Source: Chara braunii | Taxonomy: Eukaryota > Streptophyta > Charophyceae > Charales > Characeae | NCBI GenBank assembly: GCA_003427395.1 | Contig: BFEA01000478.1 | Span: forward strand, 706,053 to 728,270 | DNA length: 22,218 nt | Direction of reading: 5' to 3' | Shown here: in pieces, positions 1-9,339 of the stretch | Position numbering within the stretch: position 1 is the first letter of the stretch | Layout of the letters: every line of letters starts with the position of its first letter | The notes under the pieces: generated by a model | Told to the model about the DNA's origin: nothing | Seen by the model: only the letters and a program-made list of their open reading frames with translations | Database searches by the model: none | Position numbers and translations under genes: made by a program

Positions 1-1600
1 TTCATTCATTCCTGCGTGAGCCATGCGGAAGCGCTGCCACAGCGACTTGTGCAAGGAGGTCTGCAGTGACGCCCGAGGACGAAGTGGGCAGAGAGGAGGA
101 GCGTAGCATAGCGATAGGGTAGCTGCGGCCATAGCCGCCATAGCTAGAGTAGTGTGAAGTGTGTGTGTGTTGTGAGTGTTCAGAGTGACGCGTGTGGGAT
201 ATCCAGGGTGATCCAGTGTATGTGAACAGTGAGTTGTTTGGGCGCTGAGTCGCCATAGCCAATTGAGAGTGAACTCGTATCTGGATGTCATATCTCTGAG
301 TTTTGAGTGGGCGCATGTCGCCAGTTTCCTGCGCTACTGTTTACATGCATGAAAAGTGTGAACGAGAACGAGTCTGATTGCAGGACGGAACAGCAGTGCC
401 TAAACAACAGCGCTGGCCTTGCCTCAGTGCTCCTAGCGTGTGAGAGTCACATTTCCTGAAATGTGTTTGCGCAAACCCATTTGACACAAACTGTGACATT
501 TGGATGCCCTGCGTCCAGAGGCCACGCCCGAACCCGTCCTGCCTGGATACCACAGACAATGACTTCTCCTCGGCTCATTTTGCTCTGCAGCCCGACCCCT
601 GACTGGCCGCTTGTGTCTGTCTCTATCATTCTTCTCTGCCGGTGGGTACTTGAGGACCCAATGAGGCTTTTCTTTCCCATGCTCTTCTCCACCCTCTACT
701 CTTCTTCCTTCTCTCCCCCCCCTTCCCTCCTATTCCCTCCTTCCTGCCCCCTTGTAGGACTACTAAATGCATATAAGGCGCAGTTGTACTGAAAAACGAA
801 CGGGCATGTACACGTCTTTATGCTTAAATTACGCAGACATTGTGGGCCTTGCACCATGCAGAGTACAACAATGAAACGGCCGTTTTGTCAAAGCATTACA
901 TTTATCAAGACATGACAATCATTTAAAAATATCACCTATAACATTTTACAAGGTGCAGCTGTTTCGATTTGGGATCTACTCATTTGGGTGGAAAACGGTT
1001 TGTTCTGGTGACAGTCTACAGCACTCGAACACACTTGGTGAAACTTGCACTGTCTATTTCTTATCACAGTCCCCATTGAGAGGATCGGGTGTTGATATTG
1101 GGTGTTTATAAAGTAAAGCACACATGACAGTCTCAATCTTGAGCGCCTACAATTGGGCTCGTGGTAGCGGGCAATTTTTATGTGGCTTCTCGGATTGACC
1201 TTAGCGCCGCATGTTCATTGATGTATGGTTTCCTCGGAAATTCTTTGCTGTTTTTCTTGGCCCGGCATGAGCATTTCCTTTTGTGCTGGACATGATCTTT
1301 ATTTGCCCGCGAGATCTTTCTTTCTTTTGTTTTTCTTCTTAAAACATTTTGGGTGGAGGTGACGGGCTTGGCCGCAAGATCTTCATGTGGGGGCTCAGAT
1401 ACTGTTTGCTGTGGGTGTGATTTTTCAAAGGGCTTCTGTTTGAGATCACATAAGGCAGGACCAGGGGCTTTAAGCAACAGCACTCATGGTGTTGCAGGAG
1501 GGCCTCGTGGTGTCAGGCCTGATTTGTGAAATGCTCGCAGACGGGCTCAAAGGGTTTTCACAGCATGCGGGTGAGATTCCAGTGGTGTTGCATAGAAAAC
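1..1600. other. No recognisable gene; GC-balanced intergenic sequence
   Basis: Both strands hold only short, low-complexity or unrelated frames. The best is a basic minus-strand frame at 1178-1483 (101 residues, many Lys/Arg), with no recognisable domain. A CATATAAGG motif near 770-778 resembles a TATA box but has nothing convincing downstream. I see no RNA gene, terminal repeat or transposon protein here. Confidence 0.5.
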
Positions 1601-1625
1601 TCACGAATGCAACGCATAGGGTACG

Positions 1626-1746
1626 TTCTATTCGGATACAACACGTACGCGTTCTATTCGAATATTCCTGATTTTCGAATATAACGCACATGCGCTCTAT
1701 TCGATTTTTTTTTCAAATTCGGAAAATCGAATACAACACATATGCG
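1626..1746. repeat. Expanding AT-rich direct repeat with inserted hairpins
   Basis: Three successive copies share a YTCTATTCG start and an end of the form AACRCRYRYGCG. Copy 1 (1626-1651) is compact. Copy 2 (1652-1694) and copy 3 (1695-1746) carry extra sequence in the middle, so that TATTCGA and TCGAATA arms can fold back on each other. The unit grows from 26 to 43 to 52 bases. It is non-coding in appearance and its function is unknown. Confidence 0.55.
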
Positions 1747-2525
1747 TTATGTTCGTGGGAAGAAGGTAGGGTTGCAGGTGGTTGTGGCGCCTGTGTTTTT
1801 TATTCGATTATGTTGTGGAGGGGGGAGTGTCTATTACTGTCTACCAAATCTTGATTTGTTGAAGCGTGCATTGAGCGAACGGATGTGTCCGAACCTCCTG
1901 CTGAACCAGGCAGTAAGTGTGGAGCCTTGCATCTTTCTTGAAGTCCATGTATAATGCGGGGCGACCCGGGGAAGTGGGGCTTTCTTGACAACACACACAG
2001 TTTGGTTGTGCTCCTCCTTTTCGCTCGGCTTCTGAACTCACGTACAGACGGTGAAGTATGGAGAATCGAATCAGTTCACCACTGAGGTAGTTTGGGTCCA
2101 TCTCCAACGAAGTTCTTTCCGCGAAGCGTTCACCTTTTTACCCCCCCCAGGGTGGAGTGGTGTCGTGTCGCCTCCATTCTTCATTCTTTTCTTGGCCAGG
2201 CAGCGAAGTGCGAGGCAGAAGGCCTCGACGAGCCCTACTGGGCCCTGTTTCCAGCAATGTCGGCCGCCCTAAGTGAAGGCAGGGCCCGACCAAGGACGAG
2301 AGGCCTATTTTGGACTTCCACGCAACTGGGAAAATTCAGGCAGTTGCGCAGCGCCAGTTGGTTGAAAGCGCCCCAGGNCCTGGCTGCCTTTTTCAGATGT
2401 ATCTGAGGCAGGCCCTGGGCTAGAGACACAACATGGGCCGAACACAGGCTGAGGGCAGGTGAACACGGGTAACCGCTCTAGGCCCTGGGCCTGATTCCCT
2501 GGACCGGGGCTCAGACACTTGGGGC
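1747..2525. other. No recognisable gene; contains a single ambiguous base
   Basis: Overlapping short frames on both strands have no recognisable domain. The only assembly ambiguity of the window is the N at 2378, flanked by CCAGG on its left and CCTGG on its right. The motif AGGCCCTGGGC occurs twice nearby (about 2409 and 2479). I see nothing else in this stretch. Confidence 0.4.
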
Positions 2526-2843
2526 CTACCGGAAACTTCTGGGCAGGGGCCCAGCGCAGCCAGGTCGCACGCAGCGGGCAGGCCACTTGACGTCACCATC
2601 AGCATTGTAGATAGGCTGGATAGGATCTGCCATTCGTAGTCTGGGCGCAGAGCGCCAGATAGGAAATCGACATTGGTTCTTGGTTGATGATGATGAGACT
2701 ATTCCAACATTGTCACTTGTGAGCTTTTGCCGGTCTCCTATTTGGTGGAACTCGAGTTGCAATTCTGCTTTTGGTTCAAGGTCACGACTATCTGGTTTCG
2801 TGTGTATGATGCTGCTTGGTTTCTGGAATTCGCTATCGCTCAT
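2526..2843 (-). CDS. Unrecognised small hydrophilic reading frame
   Basis: A minus-strand frame from an ATG at 2843 to a stop at 2526 would give about 105 residues. The first half is rich in Ser, Lys, Glu and Asp, as in a soluble protein. The second half becomes Pro/Arg/Cys-rich and looks less like coding sequence. The frame is open further upstream to 3032, but that extension runs through the tRNA-Gly-like sequence at 2867-2939, so the ATG at 2843 is the more sensible start. I recognise no domain, signal peptide or membrane segment. It may be chance open sequence or one exon of a larger minus-strand gene. Confidence 0.15.
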   Translation of the reverse strand: MSDSEFQKPSSIIHTKPDSRDLEPKAELQLEFHQIGDRQKLTSDNVGIVSSSSTKNQCRFPIWRSAPRLRMADPIQPIYNADGDVKWPARCVRPGCAGPLPRSFR

Positions 2844-2866
2844 TTTCCTTGCAGAAGGAAGCTGAC

Positions 2867-2939
2867 GAGCGGAAAAAGGGGGATTCGAACACTCAACCTT
2901 AGCCTTGGCAAGGCTATACTCTACCATTGCCCTCCGCTC
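2867..2939 (-). pseudogene. trnG-GCC (pseudo): tRNA-Gly(GCC)-like sequence, mitochondrial-type, degenerate
   Basis: Read on the minus strand, this has a perfect 5-bp anticodon stem (TAGCC/GGCTA) around the loop TTGCCAA, giving anticodon GCC. The D-loop reads AATGGTAGAG and the T-loop TTCGAAT, matching the A- and B-box regions of tRNA genes. The ends GAGCGGA and TCCGCTC pair over 7 bp. The stretch from the D-loop through the variable loop is very like the plant mitochondrial trnG(GCC) that I recall, and unlike the plastid one. Defects: the D-stem lacks about two bases, the T-stem (GAGTG/CCCCC) has two mismatches, and about four extra T residues lie before the 3' acceptor strand. They form part of a TTTTT run that would stop RNA polymerase III. 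I infer a decayed copy of organellar origin or a tRNA-derived relic. Confidence 0.65.
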
Positions 2940-3189
2940 CCATGAGATAAGAACCTGGATCAACTCTCCTATGCTCAACTCCCTGGGCCTATGGTGAAAT
3001 ACATCTCGGAAAGGTTTAACTAACTTTAACATGATTTTTGAGTCATTTCGACGGAAGCCAGCGGTGGCTATGCATACAGTACAGAAAGGGAAGTCTTGCT
3101 GTTATTAGACTGAATCTCTTGTCATAACGGTGCGCCCAAGTACATCTCTGGAAAAAAAGCTTGAACTTGGACTGTGATTTGATGGAATC

Positions 3190-3205
3190 TTTTTTTTTTT
3201 TTTTT
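3190..3205. repeat. Poly-T tract
   Basis: Sixteen consecutive T residues are followed directly by GACAG. This could serve as a polypyrimidine tract and splice acceptor, or be the tail of a minus-strand retroposon. I could not find matching direct repeats at its sides. Confidence 0.8.
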
Positions 3206-3460
3206 GACAGCGAGCGAGCGGGCGGGTTTTAGTTCCCACTCGAATCGAATTATCTGTCTCGTTGACGAGAGCAAGAAAACTTCGGATATATATCTGCTGC
3301 GGATTACTATAGTCAAAGAATGGATCTGGGAAAGTGTTATCCTGACCATGTCATGGGAAATTGGGGATGCTCTTTTGCAAAGAGCATTCTTCATATTGTT
3401 GTCATTTGTTGAGAATTAAAGAAAAATTCTTTTCTTTTTTCCTCGTCTTTATCTTCTGCA

Positions 3461-3569
3461 GTACGAATGGAGATAGGCTGGAGTACCTTTCCTTGGCCAC
3501 AACATCTTTCAAATGCATAGAACTCAACAACGTTCTCCTTCCCTATTCACCTGTTCTTTTCTCTTACAT
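3461..3569 (+). CDS. Weak candidate internal exon
   Basis: A pyrimidine-rich tract ending in TTCTGCAG precedes 109 open bases, and a GTAGTT donor follows at 3570. In the open frame the peptide starts near NGDRLEYLSLATTSF and looks mildly protein-like. Its exit phase does not match the entry phase of the next candidate exon at 4760, so at least one further exon would be needed. I recognise no domain. It may belong to the same plus-strand gene as the exons at 4760-8659, or be chance. Confidence 0.12.
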
Positions 3570-3639
3570 GGTAGTTCTTGTGGGGGGAGGGGGGGAGGGA
3601 TTCAGCCTGTTTTGCTCACTCACGAGTCCCGATTGATCT

Positions 3640-4140
3640 TTTTTTGTCTGAATCAATAGGCACCCAGCCAATCTTGGTGTGTGCCCTCTAAAGCACGAAA
3701 TATTCCCTTTTAACCAAATGGTGGTTCTTTCAACCAAAAAGAATTAGCTCGGCGTCCTGCGCGTCCCTGGTGCGCTTGCAACTACCCCCAGTTTTTCTTT
3801 ACTCTATCTTTAGTAGACCAGTGAAGTTTTGTGATGGGTCAGTCTCCTCCCTATTTACTTATTGTTTATAAGTCTGACCATATGCAGTGACCTCTGTATC
3901 TTGGAGGACTGTGCCACGAAATATCAATCCTGCCCCATTGTCCTGAAATTTCAGAAAGTTCACTGGAGTTATGAAGGGTTACAAGGACTTCTTACAGGCT
4001 CAGTGAGTAACGAAGTGGCAACATTGCCCCGAAACTGATAAGCAATCACACGTCACCAGACCTTATTTCCCTCTGTAGAACACATGGGCATGACTGCTGT
4101 GTCAGATACCTCTGTCCTATCTTATATACTGCAAAAAAAC
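3640..4140. other. No recognisable gene between candidate exons and GA array
   Basis: This stretch holds no frame of note on either strand. It would be intronic if the candidate exons at 3461-3569 and 4760-4989 belong to one gene. I see no repeat structure in it. Confidence 0.4.
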
Positions 4141-4145
4141 GGGGA

Positions 4146-4147
<2 letters not shown>

Positions 4148-4203
<56 letters not shown>
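4148..4203. repeat. (GA)n microsatellite
   Basis: About 27 uninterrupted GA dinucleotides. Any translation across it (poly Ser-Leu or Arg-Glu) is an artefact of the repeat. Confidence 0.98.
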
Positions 4204-4205
<2 letters not shown>

Positions 4206-4272
4206 TTTGTGTCTGCTGCTGCTTCTCCTCGTCAGCTAACATTCTGGATCTGGGCACAACTCTACCTGTCTC

Positions 4273-4282
4273 GGTCATCTGC

Positions 4283-4353
<71 letters not shown>

Positions 4354-4414
4354 CAGAGAGAGAGCCAGACAGACAGACAGACAGACACAGAGAGAGAGAC
4401 AGACAGACAGACAG

Positions 4415-4499
<85 letters not shown>

Positions 4500-4526
4500 A
4501 ATGGATATCTGGTTGGGTCATCTGCA
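4273..4526 (-). repeat. Compound (GA)n/(ACAG)n array bounded by 11-bp direct repeats
   Basis: GA and ACAG arrays alternate from 4284 to about 4496. The block is bounded by exact copies of GGTCATCTGCA at 4273-4283 and 4516-4526. Between the array and the right-hand copy lies about 19 bases of unique sequence (roughly 4497-4515). Read on the minus strand, this looks like a very short unique head followed by a long pyrimidine tail between target-site duplications, as in a retroposon. Chance recurrence of an 11-mer next to the array is the alternative. Confidence 0.6.
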
Positions 4527-4759
4527 TTGTGTGAAATTCCCACATAGCTGACTGAATTCGTTTATGCTAGTTTCCGCAATGGATATCTTCATTGCGCCGC
4601 TGACATGGTTTTGTGCTCTCAACCTGTTAATTCTTGTTTGTCTTCGTTTTTGGCCTCAAGATGTCACAAACTGGCTAGTATCTGGCTTGTTGACCTGTTG
4701 CGACCTGTTGTGACGTCTATTTGCTGTGTGTGTTTTCTCTCCTGCATCTCTCTTAACAG

Positions 4760-4989
4760 ATAAGCTATGGAAGTCATGCTCTCTGATTCTCACATCCCGT
4801 CAAATAGTTCTCTGTGAAGAGAAACTTGGGGCTTTTGGCAGCGGGGTTTGCCAAGGCAGGGATTTATGCCTTCAATCCAATCTCTCTGAGAAGAAGAGAC
4901 AACAGCATACAGCTTCAAGTCCTGCACCAAAACCAGAACCCTACTTCACCCAGCTGTGTTCACGGACTCTGAACGATGTGCAACGAGTG
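4760..4989 (+). CDS. Candidate coding exon, product unrecognised
   Basis: A pyrimidine-rich acceptor ending in CTCTTAACAG lies just before 4760, and a strong GTAAGC donor begins at 4990. The 230 bases have one open frame, entered after two bases of a split codon. It encodes about 76 residues from KLWKSC to DVQRV and closes exactly on a codon boundary. The peptide contains a basic stretch (SEKKRQQ) and a Pro/Ser stretch, with no recognised domain. It is phase-compatible with the candidate exon at 7812, and the intervening 2.8 kb contains LINE copy A in antisense, as expected of a large intron. An upstream exon is needed for a start codon. Chance is a real alternative. Confidence 0.3.
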
Positions 4990-5808
4990 GTAAGCGCTTC
5001 CTGTTTTTCTTCTTCTTTTTTTTTTTCCCCGAAACAACATTACCCCTTCTATTCTGGGGGCCAACAGTCCGGTTACTTATCACCGACAAACATGTTTATA
5101 CATCCGAAGAAGGGGGAAGAACAGACGGAAGAGAAGATCAGCCTTGCCGTTGTGGGACTAGTCGCCTGGCAAGGGGAGGAACTGCTATAGGGTGTCCCAC
5201 CCCCCCAAGCCGTGGCCTTTCTCAGAGAGCTCCCCTGCTGGCCGGGAGGCTTTACTAGCAGCACCCAGCCACGCAGCAGGGAAGCCCTCAGAATGGCGGG
5301 GCACGGGGGGGGAGCATCCCCAGCAGTTCCACTGGCCACCTATCAACCTGCCAGCACCCAATCATCACATCCTAGATGAGCCCAACTCTCAGCATGTGTC
5401 ACTTTCCCACCTTGTCTCTCTTGCCCACATTGTGTTGTATGCTGTATCCCGTTTCAATCTCTGTATCCCCTTGCCTCTGATCCTGCCTATCACCCTACAG
5501 TCCGACTCCATGCTACCCTTGTAACTCCTCGTCATTGTTAACCCCAGCAGTAATGTTGTTGACGCGTTTGGTGCCTCCTATCCCCTTAGCATCTCTGTGT
5601 TCCTGGTGTTTCTTCCTCCTCCTGGACGGTGCTGTCACTCCTTCCCCGCCCCCACCCTTTTACCAGCTAGTCCCCCTCATAAACCCCCCTACCTATGGCC
5701 CCCCTATTTTCCCTCCTTTTCCCACCTACCCTAATATACTACAAGCTAACTGGCTCTAGACGGTGCCTTCGCCCTACCTTTCTAACCGTTATACATATTG
5801 GTTGCTTT
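4990..5808 (-). other. Presumed LINE A 3' untranslated/flanking sequence
   Basis: Downstream (in minus orientation) of the LINE A stop at 5809 lies C-rich plus-strand sequence without a convincing gene. A T-rich tract at about 5006-5031 is, on the minus strand, an A-rich run and could mark the element's 3' tail. I could not identify target-site duplications, so the boundary is unproven. On the host strand this would all be intron. Confidence 0.3.
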
Positions 5809-7790
5809 TTATGACGATCCTGCCCCCTGGCCGGATTCTTCCCCCGTTTTAGCCTTGAGGCGCATGGCGAAGCAATACCGGGCCGAACTGCATGTGGCCC
5901 GTACGGGGGTTCGGGTGAGCAGTTGCTGATACGGGCCCCATCTGGCCCAGAAACATTCCTCCTTCCGTTCTCCTGTGCCCCTACATCGGTGCAGGTCCGC
6001 CAGGAGGGCTACTCAAATGTTTTCCAGTGCCCTTTCCTGGTATACCTGCAGGGGGGGGAAAGCACCCTGTCTACAGCGCTCGTTCCTCAGGGTCCATAGG
6101 GCCCATAACACCACCGCCCTCAGGATTTCAGCCACGATCAAGTCCTCTGGTTTTGCCCTATCCACTTTGATCAACGCCCCCAGAAGGATAGCGGCATCAT
6201 CCGTTTCCGTGACATCGAGTGGGGACTCGTTCGCTATCTCTTGCGCCCACCATTCCCCAAAAGCCCACACTATCGGGCACCTCACAAACAGATGGGTTAT
6301 GGTTTCCACTTGTCCGCAGCCAGCTGCCCATCTCTGATCCTTGCATCGGCTCTTGGCTGCTAGCCATTGCGCTGTGTGGATCGCCAGATGAATGATACAG
6401 CTGCGGATTTTCCGAAGGTCAAATCAAATATGATTTGATTCATAGCAGACCCACATGCTACTGATCTGGCAGGGCCGCCAAGATAGCACATTGCTCGTTC
6501 CACCGCCGTTGCATCCACCTATTTGAAGTAGTCGTCCGGAATCCAGTCTCTTTTGGGAAGTTTTGGCCCATCGAGTCTTCAGCTCCCCGTAAATTTCCAC
6601 CGGCTCCAGTAAGGAATTGTAGATATTCTTTGTAGTGAGAGTCTGGAGTGGCACATCTTTTCTCTGTGTCCTTTGCTTTGGCCATTCCCATTCCGTCGGG
6701 TCTCATGCTAAGTCTCGCCGCCTGGATGCAATCCGGAACGGCAGGTGTTGTCTCTCTCCCTTCTTCCCTCCTTCGCACACTGTCATGGTTTCAATCATGG
6801 ACCTATCCAACCTTTTCCAGGGGCTCCCTTCCCTTGTGGTGACCTCCTGCAGGGGCTCCCCCAGCCCTTCGTACCCAGTGTTTACGTGTCATCTGGTGAC
6901 TTACAACTTCCCATCTGTCGACACCTGTTACACCCTATTTATATTCTGTCCGGTCTGGTCTCGCCGCGCACCCTCACCCATTCCCCCGAGGTGATTGCGT
7001 TGTTCTTCAACAACTCGATCCACTGGGGGGGGAATGGGCTCTCGAAGCTCTCCCACCCTTTGTCGCCTCTTCATCCGGCCCTGCCGGGATTCCAGCACCT
7101 CACTATCCGGGTGCCAGTCCTTTCGCTCCTCGTCGCATAAATGGCCCACTTTGTTGATATCTTGTTCAGCCCACTTCCATCCGTAGGCTCCCCGCGGGCT
7201 TTGCCATGGCAAGGGCTCTCTGCCTGCGTCGCAGATGAACCTGTTCCCAAACAGCAGCTGAGTAAAGACTGCGTCTGGAGTTTCCGGCAGGCGACACCTC
7301 ACCTATACCTCCTTCCACCGTGCCAGCTTAGTTGACCACACGGCGACCCTGCGGATGTGGCCAATCGCGTTGTTGTCCAGCAGGCATAGGTCCACCACCT
7401 CCGTCTCACTTGCAGTGCATGCAAGATGAGTCCGGGTAACCTCTTGCCAAGCGCGTCCCACCGTGCCTAAGAGGTGCCAGAGTAGCTGCCATAGCTGCAA
7501 AGCGATGATATGCAACCATGGGTCGAGGAATCCCAGGGCGCCAAACCGTTTCGGCTGAGTGAGCTTGTTCCAGTCCACCCTGCATATGGAGTCTTCCACC
7601 TCCGCGTTGTTGGCCCACAAATGTGCATGGATCGCCTTCTTAAGATACCGAAAGGTGCGCCTCCCCGGCATATGAACAGCACCCGCATGGCGTGCATCGA
7701 GTTTTTTATGACAAGGGCCTTCCCGAAGACGCCCATGCTCCCCCTCGCACTCCACACTTTGAGACGGGCTCAATGTACTTTAGTAGCCAT
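5809..7790 (-). mobile_element. LINE copy A: 5'-truncated, decayed L1-type retrotransposon ORF2, C-terminal half
   Basis: Minus-strand blocks run in the order expected downstream of an L1-type reverse transcriptase. First comes a segment (near 7780-7600, two frames) with VFGKALVIKN. Next is KKAIHAHLWANN, then VDWNKLTQPKRFGALGFLDP (about 7520-7640). A later segment at 7302-6928 has LLFGNRFICDAG and GAYGWKWAEQDINKVGHL. A zf-RVT-like zinc knuckle has two Cys (CKDQRWAAGCG) and ETITHLFVRCP with its following EWW (about 6345-6240). The usual tail VLWALWTLRNERCRQG ends near 6050, and a Cys/Arg-rich C-terminus stops at 5809. Endonuclease and RT palm are missing, so the copy is 5'-truncated near 7790. 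Stops (for example 7303 and 6013) and frame changes (about 7670, 6930, 6430) make it inactive. The host sequence around it may be an intron of a plus-strand gene. Confidence 0.85.
6240..6345 (-). pseudogene. zf-RVT-like zinc-binding domain of LINE A
   Basis: The pattern is C-x8-C followed by ETITHLFVRCP and a Trp pair, the signature of the zinc-binding domain at the C-terminus of plant LINE ORF2 proteins. The Cys, His and Cys ligands are all kept, so this part is better preserved than the rest. It shares the H/C/W spacing with the domain of LINE B at 18.5-18.6 kb, showing that the two are related but well diverged. The frame is open from 6309 to 6013. Confidence 0.75.
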
Positions 7791-7811
7791 GGTGGTATCC
7801 AAACCTGTCAG

Positions 7812-7886
7812 GTGCAATCATCTAGTGAAATTGAAATCGCTGAAAGTATAAAGTACTTTGTTGAGCATGCTGTCAAGCACAACAGA
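7812..7886 (+). CDS. Candidate short coding exon, product unrecognised
   Basis: The acceptor CCAAACCTGTCAG ends at 7811 and the donor GTAAGA begins at 7887. The 75 bases are exactly 25 codons, from VQSSSEIEIAES to VKHNR, entered and left in phase 0. That matches the exit phase of the exon ending at 4989 and the entry phase of the exon at 8249. The exon starts about 20 bases beyond the truncated 5' end of LINE A. Alternatively, the same frame reads on to a stop near 7990. A one-base shift in the AAAGGGG run near 7980 would extend it further to 8082, also as a hydrophilic, coding-like peptide. I do not recognise the sequence. Confidence 0.28.
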
Positions 7887-8248
7887 GTAAGAAATGCGAA
7901 GAATGAAGATCACGATCAGCACTCTGACGAAGTCTCAAGCAAGGCACAGGCTCACAGAAACATCTTTGGGGAACATGCAAAGGGGAGATAGCAAGCAAAA
8001 TGAGGATGTGCCAGAACTAAAGTCACGAAAAGAAGCATTAATGTCCTATAAGAAAGACACCGTCCGCTCCGGTTTTCTGTAGTCGCGTTGCTGGAATCTC
8101 TTAACCCTGGAGTTTCTTAACCTAGATACAGAGAGAGCTAGGTGGAAAGGTGTAACACTGTAAAGGCAGTAGTAGCTCCAGAGTTCTCTCTTTCCCTTTG
8201 ACTTGCATGTTTGTCTTTTGCGCACTTTGTTTCGTTCCATGATCACAG

Positions 8249-8659
8249 GAAAGCTACGAAGATGGATCAAGTAACGTGATTCGCATTCTGTTCCTGCCTA
8301 CGGCCAGTGGCGCTAGCCCCCGTACTCCAGACCAAGAAGAGGGAAGCACGAGTCTTGCAACAATGGTTTCACGGCGGCATCGACTCCCTCGCCTGTTCGG
8401 TTTTCGTCCCCATAGGGAGGACGATGGCGCAAACATGGAGAGAACGGAGGCAAAGAAATCGCAGAAGCAGATGTTGAGCGATCCGTCGAAACTTTCTGGA
8501 GAGCTTCAGAAAGGAGGAGATGCTGATCCCCCTCATCCCTGTAAAGACGAGGAGAGCAGAAATTCCCAATGGGAGCTCAGGTTCTCTGACCGTGATTCAT
8601 TTGTGAAGTTGCAGATGATGGTGCGCGCTGCGTGCAAGCAAACGGGTCAGCTTCGGTAG
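8249..8659 (+). CDS. Candidate terminal coding exon, hydrophilic C-terminus
   Basis: A pyrimidine-containing acceptor ending in GATCACAG precedes 8249. The frame is open from a stop at 8240 to the TAG at 8657-8659 and gives about 136 residues starting ESYEDGSSNVIRIL. After a short hydrophobic start, it is rich in Arg, Lys, Asp, Glu and Ser, with a basic patch (SRRHRLPRLFGFRPHRE) that could be a nuclear localisation signal. It looks like a disordered C-terminal tail. No ATG occurs early in the frame, which favours an internal start by splicing. It is phase-0 compatible with the exon ending at 7886. No domain is recognised. Confidence 0.32.
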   Translation, partial: ESYEDGSSNVIRILFLPTASGASPRTPDQEEGSTSLATMVSRRHRLPRLFGFRPHREDDGANMERTEAKKSQKQMLSDPSKLSGELQKGGDADPPHPCKDEESRNSQWELRFSDRDSFVKLQMMVRAACKQTGQLR

Positions 8660-9339
8660 AGGTTAAGGCAGGATCGACCGACACAAACGGATAATTTGGA
8701 ATGACAAGGTGTCACGGAGTGATAAGGCACTGTTGCGATTCCAGCAAGCAAGCAGTAGTGCTTCCGGTTATGAATGCCTGGGCTGTGTCTCTATCAGCAG
8801 GAGCACTCTGTCCAACGATCGCAGCGTCTCGGCATCGTCAGTGAGCTCTGTCCTGTGTCAGAGTTACCTGTTGGCGTATCCGTGCAGTTGAAGATGATGA
8901 GGTCAGTGCTTGGGCAACGACCAGTTTACGTACATTCTGGCTCAGCTCAGGCATAATTTGTGGTATTTCCTGAGTGTTCCTCTGATTTCATTTCTGGTAC
9001 ACTTAGCCATATTAGCTACCATCTTCCCCCGAAGATAACGTAACATGGTCATTATGGCTGTCTCTAGACTTGAAGTTGCTCCAAATATAGAATCAATGGC
9101 TGTATGTTGTATTCCGGGGAAGACGGTAGAAAATGTATCCAGGGAAAGTGCCACTCTTTTATCTTTCATGTGTGTACGGCACTGTACGCACCCCCTGCCA
9201 GAATGCGCGAGACGGCAAATACTTGCATCCGGTACCCCTGCCGCACAGCAGGTGTGTGTCCAAGAAGAGGCGCCCTGCTTATGCGGTGCCTTATTGTGAA
9301 TATTTGCTTGCTCATAGAGGTTGCACACATTTGCCTGCT
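8660..9339. other. No recognisable gene
   Basis: A minus-strand frame at 8942-9343 (133 residues, Cys- and His-containing) and short plus-strand frames overlap here. None has a recognisable domain or clear splice support. If the gene model ending at 8659 is right, the first few hundred bases would be its 3' untranslated region and flank. Confidence 0.35.

Noticed and set aside
770-778. TATA-like CATATAAGG as a promoter
   Set aside because: No credible coding exon follows at a sensible distance, and such motifs are common by chance.
2526-3120. The whole region as a block of mitochondrial DNA
   Set aside because: Only the tRNA-like 73 bases resemble a mitochondrial gene. I recognise no mitochondrial protein or rRNA sequence in the flanks.
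4117-4547. Long open frames on both strands (poly Ser-Leu-Cys-Val or Arg-Glu-Thr-Asp)
   Set aside because: They are translations of the GA and ACAG arrays, which stay open in all frames regardless of function.
6424-6442. AATCAAAT/ATTTGATT inverted repeat as a regulatory site
   Set aside because: It lies within decayed LINE A coding sequence, and short AT palindromes of this size are expected by chance.
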